Position numbers and translations under genes: made by a program
Shown here: positions 8,284 to 16,018 of the stretch, piece by piece
Numbering within the stretch: the stretch's first letter is position 1
Layout of the letters: every line of letters starts with the position of its first letter
Notes under the pieces: generated by a model
What the model was told of the DNA's origin: nothing
Database searches by the model: none
What the model saw: the letters and a program-made list of their open reading frames with translations, nothing else
Source of the DNA: Candidatus Gastranaerophilales bacterium
GTDB taxonomy: Bacteria; Cyanobacteriota; Vampirovibrionia; Gastranaerophilales; Gastranaerophilaceae
DNA: 29,874 nt
Direction: 5' to 3'
Assembly: GCA_910587055.1 (NCBI GenBank)
Contig: CAJUKY010000021.1
Span: 1-29,874 of the forward strand

Positions 8284-9468
8284 CTAAGCCAGACCGGCCT
8301 CTTTGTGGAATTTATAAATGGTTTCCACCATATTATCAAGAAGCTTATAATCAGCTTCTTTTGGTTTTCCTTTAACAAGCACAGGCTCAATTACCTGTAC
8401 TTTAAGACTGGAAAGTATTTCCCCCAGTTTACCGAATAAATTGCCGCCCCAGCCATATGAACCGATAAATGAAGCAAATTTTGCTTTTGGCTTTAAAAGA
8501 TTTGCAATATAAGCTACATTTGCAATTGCAGGATGCGGAGAAGCCAAAACCATTGAACCGCCAAGTACAATGGTGGCAGCATCCACTAAGTTCATGGCAA
8601 TATCACCTAAATCATCTTCTATAACATCAAAACAAGCTGTTTTTATTCCCTTATCTTCAAGTTTTTCTTTTAAATAAAATGCCATTTCTTCAACGCTTTT
8701 ATACATTGAAACATAAGGAATCAAAACAAGATTTTGAGGTGTATCAGATGTCCATTCTTTATATAAATCAAGAATAAAAGAAGGTTTATTATGCAAAGGT
8801 CCATGACTTGGTAAAATCATTTTCGGATTAATATCATAAATCATGCTCACGTATTTTTTGCACATTGGGCGAAAAGGCATCATAATTTCAGCATAATATC
8901 TTTTAGCAGATGATACTAACTCATTATCATTTTTAGAATAAAGTTCTTCAAAAGGAAGGTGTGCGCCCAGAAAATCACATGTAAAAAGAAAGTTATTTTC
9001 AAGCAGATGAGTAAACATGGTATCAGGCCAATGCACCCCGGGAGCTGAAATAAATTTAAGAGTTTTATCTCCAAGAGAAAGGGTATCTGCATCTTTAACA
9101 ATAATAAATTTATCATCATCTACCAGAAGCATTTCTTTGATATTATTTTTGCAAACAGCATTTGTAACGATTTTTGCGTTTGGATATTTTTCAAGAAGTT
9201 TTGGTATGGTGCCGGAATGATCCTGTTCGCCATGGTTTGCAATAATATAATCTATAGTGGTAATACTGTTTTCTTCAAGATTTTTAAGATACTCTTCACT
9301 AAAAGGCGGATACATTGTATCAATAATTGCTGTTTTTTCACTGCCTTTTATTAAATATGAATTATATGTAGTTCCATGTTCCAACGGAATTAATTCATCG
9401 AAAATCACCCTGTCGGCATCATTCAAGCCACAATAAAAAATATTTTTCTCTATCTCTTTAAATTTCAT
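8284..9468 (-). CDS. Flavodiiron protein (A-type flavoprotein, O2/NO reductase)
   Basis: This 394-residue protein has the standard two-domain layout. The beta-lactamase-like half carries all diiron ligands: H79-x-E81-x-D83-H84 (HGEQDH), H146, D165 and H222 (SHGP). The flavodoxin half begins near residue 247 with IPYVSMYKSVEEMA, the FMN phosphate loop. No rubredoxin domain is fused, so electrons must come from a separate rubredoxin or flavin reductase. These cytoplasmic enzymes reduce O2 to water, or NO to N2O, in anaerobes. The DMYP segment near 50-55 and the spacing of ligands match rubredoxin:oxygen oxidoreductases. GAGG lies 8 bases before the ATG. Neighbours give no hint of its redox partner; it appears to be a single-gene unit. 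Confidence 0.95.
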   Translation of the reverse strand: MKFKEIEKNIFYCGLNDADRVIFDELIPLEHGTTYNSYLIKGSEKTAIIDTMYPPFSEEYLKNLEENSITTIDYIIANHGEQDHSGTIPKLLEKYPNAKIVTNAVCKNNIKEMLLVDDDKFIIVKDADTLSLGDKTLKFISAPGVHWPDTMFTHLLENNFLFTCDFLGAHLPFEELYSKNDNELVSSAKRYYAEIMMPFRPMCKKYVSMIYDINPKMILPSHGPLHNKPSFILDLYKEWTSDTPQNLVLIPYVSMYKSVEEMAFYLKEKLEDKGIKTACFDVIEDDLGDIAMNLVDAATIVLGGSMVLASPHPAIANVAYIANLLKPKAKFASFIGSYGWGGNLFGKLGEILSSLKVQVIEPVLVKGKPKEADYKLLDNMVETIYKFHKEAGLA

Positions 9469-9547
9469 GGCAAAACCTCATAAAACATCCTATAAGATAA
9501 TCTAGCATGAAAATTTTAAAAAAATCCATGCTCCACTTGAAACTAAA

Positions 9548-9620
9548 AGCCGATAAAGGGACTCGAACCCTTGACCTACTCATTACGAATGAGCCGCTCT
9601 ACCAGCTGAGCTATATCGGC
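9548..9620 (-). tRNA. tRNA-Thr (CGT)
   Basis: A complete cloverleaf on the minus strand. The acceptor stem is GCCGATA/TATCGGC (7 bp), the anticodon stem GCTCA/TGAGT encloses the loop TTCGTAA, and the T-loop is GTTCGAGTC. The discriminator is U and CCA is not encoded. It sits between the flavodiiron gene and trpD. Confidence 0.95.
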
Positions 9621-9631
9621 AAATCAATCAT

Positions 9632-9660
9632 ATTATATTACAAATATGAAATTGTGAAAA
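9632..9660 (-). promoter_or_regulatory. Promoter of tRNA-Thr
   Basis: Minus strand: TTTTCA (9660-9655), 17-bp spacer, TATAAT (9637-9632), with the -10 box 11 bp before the tRNA 5' end. Its -35 overlaps the -35 proposed for divergent trpD. Confidence 0.5.
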
Positions 9661-9679
9661 ATTATTTTTGATGTACAAT
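9652..9679 (+). promoter_or_regulatory. Possible promoter of trpD
   Basis: TTGTGA (9652-9657), 16-bp spacer, TACAAT (9674-9679). The predicted start near 9686 leaves a leader of about 30 nt. No Shine-Dalgarno is visible before the ATG at 9716. Confidence 0.35.
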
Positions 9680-9715
9680 TATTACGCTTAATTTTGAATA
9701 TAAACGTATATAAAA

Positions 9716-10732
9716 ATGATAACAAATGCGATTTTAAAAGTTATAAACGGCAAAAATCTTGAATGCGATGAAGTTAAAATAATTTTTGAACAAATAACTG
9801 ACGGAAAAGCCACCGATGCCCAATTAGCTGCATTTTTAACTGCGTTTCGAATTAAAGGTGAAACTGTTCAGGAAATTACTGCTGCCGCTCAAGTTATGAA
9901 AAAAAAATGCATACCGCTTAATGTCAACGATACTCAAGCTATTGATATAATAGGTACCGGCGGTGATTGCAGCAACACATTTAATATTTCTACTGCAGCT
10001 GCTTTTATTGCAGCAGGTGCCGGAGCACATGTTACAAAACATGGAAATCGTTCCGTATCAAGCAAATCCGGCGCTGCTGATGTACTTGAGGCACTCGGTG
10101 CAAATATAAATTTAAAACCTGAAGATTGTCTTAAACTTTTTAAAAAAACAGCGATATGTTTTCTTTTTGCACAAAATTATCATCCTTGTATGAAATATGT
10201 GGCTGATGTGCGCAAGCAAATTGCTACAAGAACCATTTTTAATATACTTGGCCCGCTTATAAATCCTGCTAACGCTAAAATGCAGTTAATCGGCGTGTAT
10301 GATAAAAACTTAACCGAACCCGTTGCAAGAGTACTTATCAATCTTAATGTTACTGACGGCATGGTAATACACGGGGCTGACGGGCTTGATGAAGCTACGA
10401 TTACATCAGATACGATAGTTTCTGAAATCAGAAATTCTAAAATTAAGACCTACACAATAAAACCTGAGGATTTTGGATTAAACTGTGCAAATATGGCGGA
10501 TATTCAGGGTGGAAATCCCAATGAAAACGCAAAAATTATTCTTGATATTTTAAGCGGTAAAGAAAATGGGCCAAAATGTGATATAGCAGCTCTTAATGCA
10601 GGTTTAGCGCTTTATATTACAAAAAAGGCTGATACAATAAAAGATGGTATTATTCTTGCAAAAACAGCCATAAATAACGGTTTGGCGCTTAGAAAACTTG
10701 AGGAATTTATTTCTCTTTCAAATAGTTTTTAA
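9716..10732 (+). CDS. trpD: Anthranilate phosphoribosyltransferase
   Basis: The 338-residue product has the usual family length. TrpD transfers phosphoribose from PRPP to anthranilate in tryptophan synthesis. The PRPP-binding glycine loop is GTGGDCSNTFNIST (80-93), with Cys85 where most family members have Gly. KHGNRSVSSKSGAADVLE (from 108) and the DGLDE segment near 220 complete the signature. The N-terminal helices (residues 1-70) match the family's small alpha domain. It stands alone: tRNA-Thr is divergent upstream and hydG converges downstream, with no other trp gene in the window. The pathway may therefore be dispersed, or the enzyme may serve a different need. There is no clear ribosome binding site, but the ATG at 9716 fits the family's start. 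Confidence 0.93.
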   Translation: MITNAILKVINGKNLECDEVKIIFEQITDGKATDAQLAAFLTAFRIKGETVQEITAAAQVMKKKCIPLNVNDTQAIDIIGTGGDCSNTFNISTAAAFIAAGAGAHVTKHGNRSVSSKSGAADVLEALGANINLKPEDCLKLFKKTAICFLFAQNYHPCMKYVADVRKQIATRTIFNILGPLINPANAKMQLIGVYDKNLTEPVARVLINLNVTDGMVIHGADGLDEATITSDTIVSEIRNSKIKTYTIKPEDFGLNCANMADIQGGNPNENAKIILDILSGKENGPKCDIAALNAGLALYITKKADTIKDGIILAKTAINNGLALRKLEEFISLSNSF

Positions 10733-10846
10733 ATGTAAAATATTTAAATAAAAATCCGCAAAATTTAATTTTAATAAGAAGAGTATTTAATAATCTTTGT
10801 CCACAACAAAAGCAATAAATAAACCGCAAAAATCAAATAAAGCGCT

Positions 10847-12265
10847 TTAAAATTTAAAATCTCTTTCACCGTTACAAATTTTTACAAGGTTCTTTGCAAC
10901 CGTGGAACGAATTTTTTCATCCTTAATTTTTGCAATTTCAAAAGGCAAAAGTTTTGCTCCTGCAGCTTTTGTAGCAGGTGAAGCATAATCTTCAAGATAC
11001 TCTTTTAACGTCATAATAGCATTAGGCTGGCAGAAATTATGAATCTGTTGACTTTTGCAGATTTCCATAAAGCGGTCACCCGTACGCCCCTGACGGTAGC
11101 AGGATGTACAAAAACTGGGCAAATAGCCCAATTCCATAAGCCATTTTATAACATCATCAAGCGGTCTTCTGTCTGAAACATCAAACTGTGCTGAATTCTC
11201 ATCTTCAGGTGCAGGGTTAAAATACCCGCCGACACTTGTTTTTGAGCCGCCGCTGATTTGCGAAACACCTAATTTTAAAAGCCTTTCCCTGCATTCGGCA
11301 GATTCTCTTGTAGAAATTATCATCCCCGTATAAGGTACTGCAATTCTAATGCAGGCAGTAATTTTTGCAAAAGTATTATCATCTATACCGTTATCAAAAG
11401 CTGACGGGTCAATATCATCTGCCTTTTTAATTCTCGGAACACTGATAGCATGCGGGCCTACGCCGTATGCGGCCTCAAGATGCTCAGCGTGCATTAAAAG
11501 GGCGGAAAATTCATACCTGTAAAGCTCTAAGCCAAAAAGCACTCCGAGGCTGACATCATCAATACCTGCCTCCATAGCTCTGTCCATTGCTTCTGTATGA
11601 TATTTATAATTGTGTTTCGGGCCGGTGGGGTGCAGTTTTTCGTATGTTTCTTTATTATAAGTTTCTTGAAATAAAATATAGGTACCAATTCCTGCATCAT
11701 GTAATTTTCTATAATTCTCAACGGTTGTGGCTGCGATATTCACATTTACACGGCGAATAGAGCCGTTTTTATGTTTAACACTGTAAATTGTTTTAATTGA
11801 ATCCAAAATATATTCAATAGGGTTATTAACAGGGTCTTCGCCGGCTTCAATAGCTATACGTTTGTGCCCCATATCCTGCAGAGCTTCTGTTTCGCGGCGA
11901 ATTTGTTCCTGTGTAAGTTTTACACGCGGAATATGCTTGTTAACATAGTGATAAGGGCAGTAAACACAGCCATTTACACAATAATTTGAAAGATATAAAG
12001 GTGCAAAAAGTACAATACGATTACCGTAATATTCTTGTTTAATTTCTCGTGCAAGAGTGTAAATTTCTTCCACTTTTTCAGGAATATTGCAATCCAATAA
12101 AACAGCCGCTTCTCTATGGCTTAAGCCCTTTTTAAGGCGGGCTTTTTCTAAAATTTTATTTACAACATCAAGATTGTTTTTATTTTTTTCGGCATATTCA
12201 AGAGAGGCTAAAACCTCATCATGACAGATGAATTCTTCGGCATTTTTTGATTTTGGATTATACAT
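10847..12265 (-). CDS. hydG: [FeFe]-hydrogenase maturase, tyrosine lyase
   Basis: This 472-residue radical SAM enzyme splits tyrosine into p-cresol, CO and cyanide for the hydrogenase H-cluster. The SAM-binding cluster motif is CVNGCVYC (C96, C100, C103), the C-x3-C-x2-C of the family. The HydG-specific C-terminal cluster is C386-T-S-C389 ... C412 (C-x2-C-x22-C), which separates it from ThiH. EAGEDP and the GVLFGLELYRYE segment also match HydG. AGGAG lies 9 bases before the ATG. hydE, hydF and the hydrogenase itself are not in the window, so the maturation genes are scattered. Its presence implies that the organism makes [FeFe] hydrogenase and handles H2. Confidence 0.96.
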   Translation of the reverse strand: MYNPKSKNAEEFICHDEVLASLEYAEKNKNNLDVVNKILEKARLKKGLSHREAAVLLDCNIPEKVEEIYTLAREIKQEYYGNRIVLFAPLYLSNYCVNGCVYCPYHYVNKHIPRVKLTQEQIRRETEALQDMGHKRIAIEAGEDPVNNPIEYILDSIKTIYSVKHKNGSIRRVNVNIAATTVENYRKLHDAGIGTYILFQETYNKETYEKLHPTGPKHNYKYHTEAMDRAMEAGIDDVSLGVLFGLELYRYEFSALLMHAEHLEAAYGVGPHAISVPRIKKADDIDPSAFDNGIDDNTFAKITACIRIAVPYTGMIISTRESAECRERLLKLGVSQISGGSKTSVGGYFNPAPEDENSAQFDVSDRRPLDDVIKWLMELGYLPSFCTSCYRQGRTGDRFMEICKSQQIHNFCQPNAIMTLKEYLEDYASPATKAAGAKLLPFEIAKIKDEKIRSTVAKNLVKICNGERDFKF

Positions 12266-12369
12266 AAGTCAAACTCCTAAAAAGTGCAGATTTAGCACAT
12301 GACTATATTACCCCTTTAAAAAGAAAAGTAAAGAAAAAGGGCAAGATATTGAGCGCGTGCCAAAACAAC

Positions 12370-14487
12370 TTATGATGCAAGCTTATCTATAAGATTATAG
12401 TACCACGCCATTTTGCCGTTTTTGTGCTTTTCTTGATACTGTTCAAGTTCTGCTTTATTCATTTTCTTAGTAGGCATAGCCGTAAGAAGACGGGAAACTG
12501 TGTCGGTAAGAACGGTGCTCACAGCAACTACGATACCTGCGCCTATTAAGCTTCCTTGATATTGAGCCCTGAATAATTTATTTAAAGCGCCCGAGATGGC
12601 AACTTGAGATGTCATTCTTGCAAATTTATTTAATCCGCGTTTTCTTGCAGCTTTTTGAGCTTCCTGTTTATTGTCGCCGTTTCTGATTGCAGCATTGTAT
12701 TCATCATTCATATTAAACCACATACCGCTTAAGGTACCGGTAACACCGGCCAATACTGCAATTTCGGAATTTTTTACTTTAGATGAAGTTTGGTTATTTA
12801 ATGAAGCGGCACGCTGTTTTTGAATATATTTGCCGAATTCTTCTTCAAGTCTTTCAGAATCGTGTCCAAATTTATCCTGATAATCTTTATATCTAAAGAA
12901 GATATTTTTAATACCATGTTGATCATGCAATCTTTCTGAACCAGATTGTGCACCCTTTTTAGTGTATTTCTGTTTAAGTTCTTTTAAAGCTAAAAGCGCC
13001 TCTTTTAATGATTTCCTTAATACTTCTTCTTCACTGCTATTTTTTGCATTATTATATTCGAGCAATTTTGCCTGATAATTTTTATTTGCAGCCTCTATTT
13101 GTTTATTATGCTTTGAATCCACCATAGCATCAACTAATTTTGACGCCAGCTTATAAGGATAGATAATAAATTCTTTAACCATACTAAACGGTGTGAGAAC
13201 AGCTTTTTTCAGTGCTCTTTTTGTAATGGTTAAACCGCCTGGAAGTCTTATAATTTTATATCTCTGGCCAACAGTTATGAGTGTTTCGGTTGTATCTTTA
13301 TTTTTGTTAACAATATTTTCAATTGAAGCAGCAAAGTTCGTTTCACCATATTTTCGGCATATATCAGCCATATTTAAAAGCTCATACGGGCGTACTTTTA
13401 TATCTTCAATATCGTTATTGTAAGATTTATTTTTAAACGCTTCTATCTGTGAAGTAAATTTTCTGCCGATTTCCGTACACGAGCTTGCTTTTTTAAGAGC
13501 AAAACCAGCAGTAATTATACCTGCGCACAATAAAATAAGGTTTTTCGGGCTAAGCAGAGATTTTTTAGCTTCTTTATCTCTTTCGCTTTGTGTTTTATAC
13601 GGTTCGTTATTTTTTGCTGCTTTTACAAATTCTGCCATAGAATTTTCAGGCGCCTTCATTCTGGTTAGACGCATACCTGACATTTTTCTTGAAAGTATTC
13701 TTGCAACAGTACTAACACCGACACCAGATGCAACATTGAACCAGATATTAGATTGCGATAACTTTGCAAAACAAGCCATAACTCCATATTGTGCAAAACC
13801 TTCAATTAAATTTTCTTTGATTTCCTGCCCCTGCTTTTTGCGCTTGGATTTTTCAGCTTCCTCTTCACTTTTGCCTTTTAATATTGCAGAATTATAAAAA
13901 TCGTTACCTAAGAAAAGGGCACCCGTGAGCCCTGAAATCATTCTGGTGTCAAAACGTTCTTTTTTACTGTCATAGATTGATTTATTTAATTCAGCGGATT
14001 TGTTTAATTCTATATTCAGGGCTTCTGCAAATGCGGAAGGAGATTTTTTTCCGTCTTCCAAAATTTTAGAGCCATAGTCATGAAGGCCTTGAAATGCTTT
14101 TACTCTGTTTTCATTTAAAATATGCTCTCTGTGTTTTTGCATTATGCTAAGGTTATTTAATTTAGAATCAGGAAAATGAGACAGTATATCATCCGCCAAA
14201 TCAAGCGGTAATTCAAAAAAATCTCTTCCTGCTTCAAGCAATTTTCTTGTAAGTGTTTCCTCTTTTGGAATATAAAATCCATCAACTTTTTCTATTAAAT
14301 CGGGTCTTTTTTTCAAAGTGGTATCCAGCAAGGTATTATAAACTTCTGAAAATCTGCCGTTTGGATTTGAAGCACATTTTGCTACAGCCAGCGCATTAAC
14401 AGCGGCATCTGCCGCTTTATCAATGCTGCCACCCTTAAAAGCAGTATTAGTATATAAATTATTAGAATTTTTAGAAAATATTTGCAT
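12370..14487 (-). CDS. Large membrane protein with duplicated domain, unknown function
   Basis: I place the start at ATG 14487 (705 aa) because TAAGG lies 7-8 bases upstream; a TTG at 14535 would add 16 residues without a ribosome site. The N-terminus is short, polar and Asn-rich and leads to TAFKGG (15-20). Two copies of a domain of about 95 residues are visible, near 184-277 and 580-676. They share D-x-YN-x-AI-x-x-G-x-x-x-x-EA, a basic patch, a Gln-rich hydrophobic helix with KL, G-x-x-V-x-VSTV and SR-x-L-x-x-M. Between them lie a hydrophobic helix (LILLCAGIITAGFAL) and long charged helices. I recognise no family. hydG follows on the same strand after 104 bp. Confidence 0.8.
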   Translation of the reverse strand: MQIFSKNSNNLYTNTAFKGGSIDKAADAAVNALAVAKCASNPNGRFSEVYNTLLDTTLKKRPDLIEKVDGFYIPKEETLTRKLLEAGRDFFELPLDLADDILSHFPDSKLNNLSIMQKHREHILNENRVKAFQGLHDYGSKILEDGKKSPSAFAEALNIELNKSAELNKSIYDSKKERFDTRMISGLTGALFLGNDFYNSAILKGKSEEEAEKSKRKKQGQEIKENLIEGFAQYGVMACFAKLSQSNIWFNVASGVGVSTVARILSRKMSGMRLTRMKAPENSMAEFVKAAKNNEPYKTQSERDKEAKKSLLSPKNLILLCAGIITAGFALKKASSCTEIGRKFTSQIEAFKNKSYNNDIEDIKVRPYELLNMADICRKYGETNFAASIENIVNKNKDTTETLITVGQRYKIIRLPGGLTITKRALKKAVLTPFSMVKEFIIYPYKLASKLVDAMVDSKHNKQIEAANKNYQAKLLEYNNAKNSSEEEVLRKSLKEALLALKELKQKYTKKGAQSGSERLHDQHGIKNIFFRYKDYQDKFGHDSERLEEEFGKYIQKQRAASLNNQTSSKVKNSEIAVLAGVTGTLSGMWFNMNDEYNAAIRNGDNKQEAQKAARKRGLNKFARMTSQVAISGALNKLFRAQYQGSLIGAGIVVAVSTVLTDTVSRLLTAMPTKKMNKAELEQYQEKHKNGKMAWYYNLIDKLAS

Positions 14488-14571
14488 TCTAACCTTAGAG
14501 CATACACACTTTACATATTTAAGGTTTAAAAACAAAAAAAATTGCCAAAAAGTAACAAAATATTAAGATTA

Positions 14572-14618
14572 TTTTTTACACAAAAGCGGGTAAAATATAC
14601 CCGCTTTTGTGTAAAAAA
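14572..14618 (-). terminator. Long perfect-stem terminator
   Basis: A 21-bp perfect stem (14572-14592 with 14598-14618) encloses a 5-base loop. The GC core is GCGGGTA/TACCCGC, flanked by TTTTGTGT on either strand. It lies 14 bp past the stop of the gene at 14633 and separates it from the 705-residue protein gene downstream. Confidence 0.8.
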
Positions 14619-14632
14619 TAATAAAATAATTC

Positions 14633-15214
14633 TTACCAATTACGAAACATTGGACGTTCTTCTTCTTCTGCAGAACTAAACTGATACGCATATAAATTAA
14701 GATATCTTGCAAGTTCAGCCAGTTTTCTAAAGTCTTCTTCGGTATGCAGATGTTTTTCCCAGCCCGCCTTATATCCGTTTTCTTTATTGAAGTCATCATA
14801 AGCATCTTTTAGGGTTTTATTATACTCCTTAATTTTATCTTTTCCTGCTTCCGGTTGAAATCTTTCAAAGCTTACAAGGTCAGCCTTATAAATATTATCC
14901 ATTATATTGACAGCTTTGGTATCAAAATAAATGCAATCGCCTATTGCCTCAAGGTCCTCTATTATATCGTGACCACCGTCTATAAAAAGATTAGTTATAT
15001 AAGCATCAAGCTGTTTGTCAACATAGCCTTTTTTGCCTTTAACACCCCATTGATCACCTACACCAATATTTCCAAAACTTACTGTATCCATAGCGGGTGA
15101 GTGCTCTAAATTATTTTGAGAAGCGGTATTATTAGCGGATTTTCTGGGGCCGCAGCATTTATTCATCATATTTACTGCATTTGCTGCAAAATTTTGAATG
15201 TTTGAAATTCTCAT
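14633..15214 (-). CDS. Small acidic protein with conserved SFGN N-terminus, paralogue 1
   Basis: This 193-residue protein has no family I recognise. Residues 1-49 form a leader-like module: MRISNIQNFA, a KCCGP cysteine pair at 19-23, a polar Asn/Ser stretch, and DTVSFGN (43-49). The rest is a soluble, helical, acidic domain with KDAYDDFN and GWEK near 135-150, and a C-terminal Glu run. The neighbour at 15303-15902 is its paralogue. Their first 50 codons are about 87% identical in DNA, while the bodies have diverged far more. There is no hydrophobic signal peptide. AGGAT lies about 9 bases before the ATG, and a GTAAA-N8-TTTGC element lies 57 bp upstream. Confidence 0.8.
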   Translation of the reverse strand: MRISNIQNFAANAVNMMNKCCGPRKSANNTASQNNLEHSPAMDTVSFGNIGVGDQWGVKGKKGYVDKQLDAYITNLFIDGGHDIIEDLEAIGDCIYFDTKAVNIMDNIYKADLVSFERFQPEAGKDKIKEYNKTLKDAYDDFNKENGYKAGWEKHLHTEEDFRKLAELARYLNLYAYQFSSAEEEERPMFRNW

Positions 15215-15270
15215 CTTATATTATCCTAACTTTTTACTCTAATAATATGTGCGTGTCATGTAGAAAACAT

Positions 15271-15288
15271 GTAAATTTTATTTTTTGC
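15271..15288 (-). promoter_or_regulatory. GTAAA-N8-TTTGC dyad-like element
   Basis: An 18-bp element 57 bp upstream of the gene starting at 15214. Including flanks, acatgtaaattttatttttt and the following gcta differ at only two positions from the copy upstream of the glycosyltransferase gene. Confidence 0.5.
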
Positions 15289-15302
15289 TAGTTGATTTGG
15301 AA

Positions 15303-15902
15303 TTAATCAGCCAAACCAGAGATTGTGTATTCAACCCATGCATCTTCGTCATCAGAATATGGTTGTTCTGGCCCATAGCCATTCCAAGTTAGATGTCTTG
15401 CAAGTTCTCCCAGCATTAAAAAATCTTCTATATTATGTAATTCTTTTTCCCAACCCTCTTCAAGTCCATGTTCTTCATTGAAATCCTGATAAGCATCTTT
15501 TATTTTCTTATCACATTGTCTAGCTAAATCATTACTGCCTTGAGAACATAGTTGATTATAATGGACTAATTCAGCTTCATATATATTGTTCTCAAAATCT
15601 TTAGTTGTAACATCCAAATAAACACAATCTCTTATTGCTTCATATACTTTTAACTCATTAATAGCATATTTTATAAAAAGCTTTCTTGCGTATGTTTTCG
15701 CAGTTTCATCTGTATAATCTTTTTTATTACTACCTTTTACGGCGGTAATACCAAAATTACCAAAACTTACCGTATCTATTTTAGGTGAGCGTTCTAAATT
15801 ATTTTGAGAAATAGTATTTTCAACAGATTTTTTGGGGCCGCAGCATTTATCCATCATATTTACTGCACTTGCTGCAAAATTTTGAATGTTTGAAATTCTC
15901 AT
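15303..15902 (-). CDS. Small acidic protein with conserved SFGN N-terminus, paralogue 2
   Basis: This 199-residue paralogue of the downstream gene has no known family. The N-terminal module (MRISNIQNFA, KCCGP, DTVSFGN at 43-49) is nearly identical to that of paralogue 1. The body shares the scaffold IKDAYQDFNEEHG, GWEKELH and LGELARHL but differs at most other sites. It carries extra cysteines near 115 and 130 that paralogue 1 lacks. The C-terminus is acidic (YSDDEDAW). AGGAT lies about 9 bases before the ATG. The gene lies 88 bp from its paralogue and diverges from the YdjC gene. The pair is a tandem duplication in which the N-terminal part has stayed similar. Confidence 0.8.
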   Translation of the reverse strand: MRISNIQNFAASAVNMMDKCCGPKKSVENTISQNNLERSPKIDTVSFGNFGITAVKGSNKKDYTDETAKTYARKLFIKYAINELKVYEAIRDCVYLDVTTKDFENNIYEAELVHYNQLCSQGSNDLARQCDKKIKDAYQDFNEEHGLEEGWEKELHNIEDFLMLGELARHLTWNGYGPEQPYSDDEDAWVEYTISGLAD

Positions 15903-15943
15903 CTTAAAATCCTGATTTAAATATTGTGTTATTTATAATACGT

Positions 15944-15961
15944 GTAAATTTTAAAATTTGC
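15944..15961. promoter_or_regulatory. GTAAA-N8-TTTGC dyad-like element in a divergent promoter region
   Basis: The same 18-bp element, 42 bp upstream of the gene at 15902 and 58 bp upstream of the divergent YdjC start at 16019. It could therefore act on either gene. Confidence 0.45.
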
Positions 15962-16006
15962 GCCAATTGTAAAGAAATATAAAGCATTATTTTTCAACTT
16001 TTTTAG

Positions 16007-16012
16007 TATAAT
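16007..16012 (+). promoter_or_regulatory. -10 box placing transcription start at the ATG (leaderless)
   Basis: A perfect TATAAT ends 6 bp before the ATG at 16019, so transcription should begin at or next to the A of the start codon. There is no Shine-Dalgarno. The -35 match is poor. Confidence 0.5.
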
Positions 16013-16018
16013 ATCCAT

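Noticed and set aside
14488..14535. 16-residue N-terminal extension of the duplicated membrane protein
   Set aside because: The upstream start is TTG without a ribosome site, while ATG 14487 has TAAGG at good spacing and places the tag block at the N-terminus as in the other tagged proteins.
14569..14805. 78-residue protein overlapping the end of paralogue 1
   Set aside because: It lies antiparallel in phase to a real gene and a terminator, without a ribosome site.
15271..15288. Reading TTTAC of the dyad as a -35 box
   Set aside because: No -10 box stands at a constant 16-18 bp from it in the four copies, so an operator or other element fits better.
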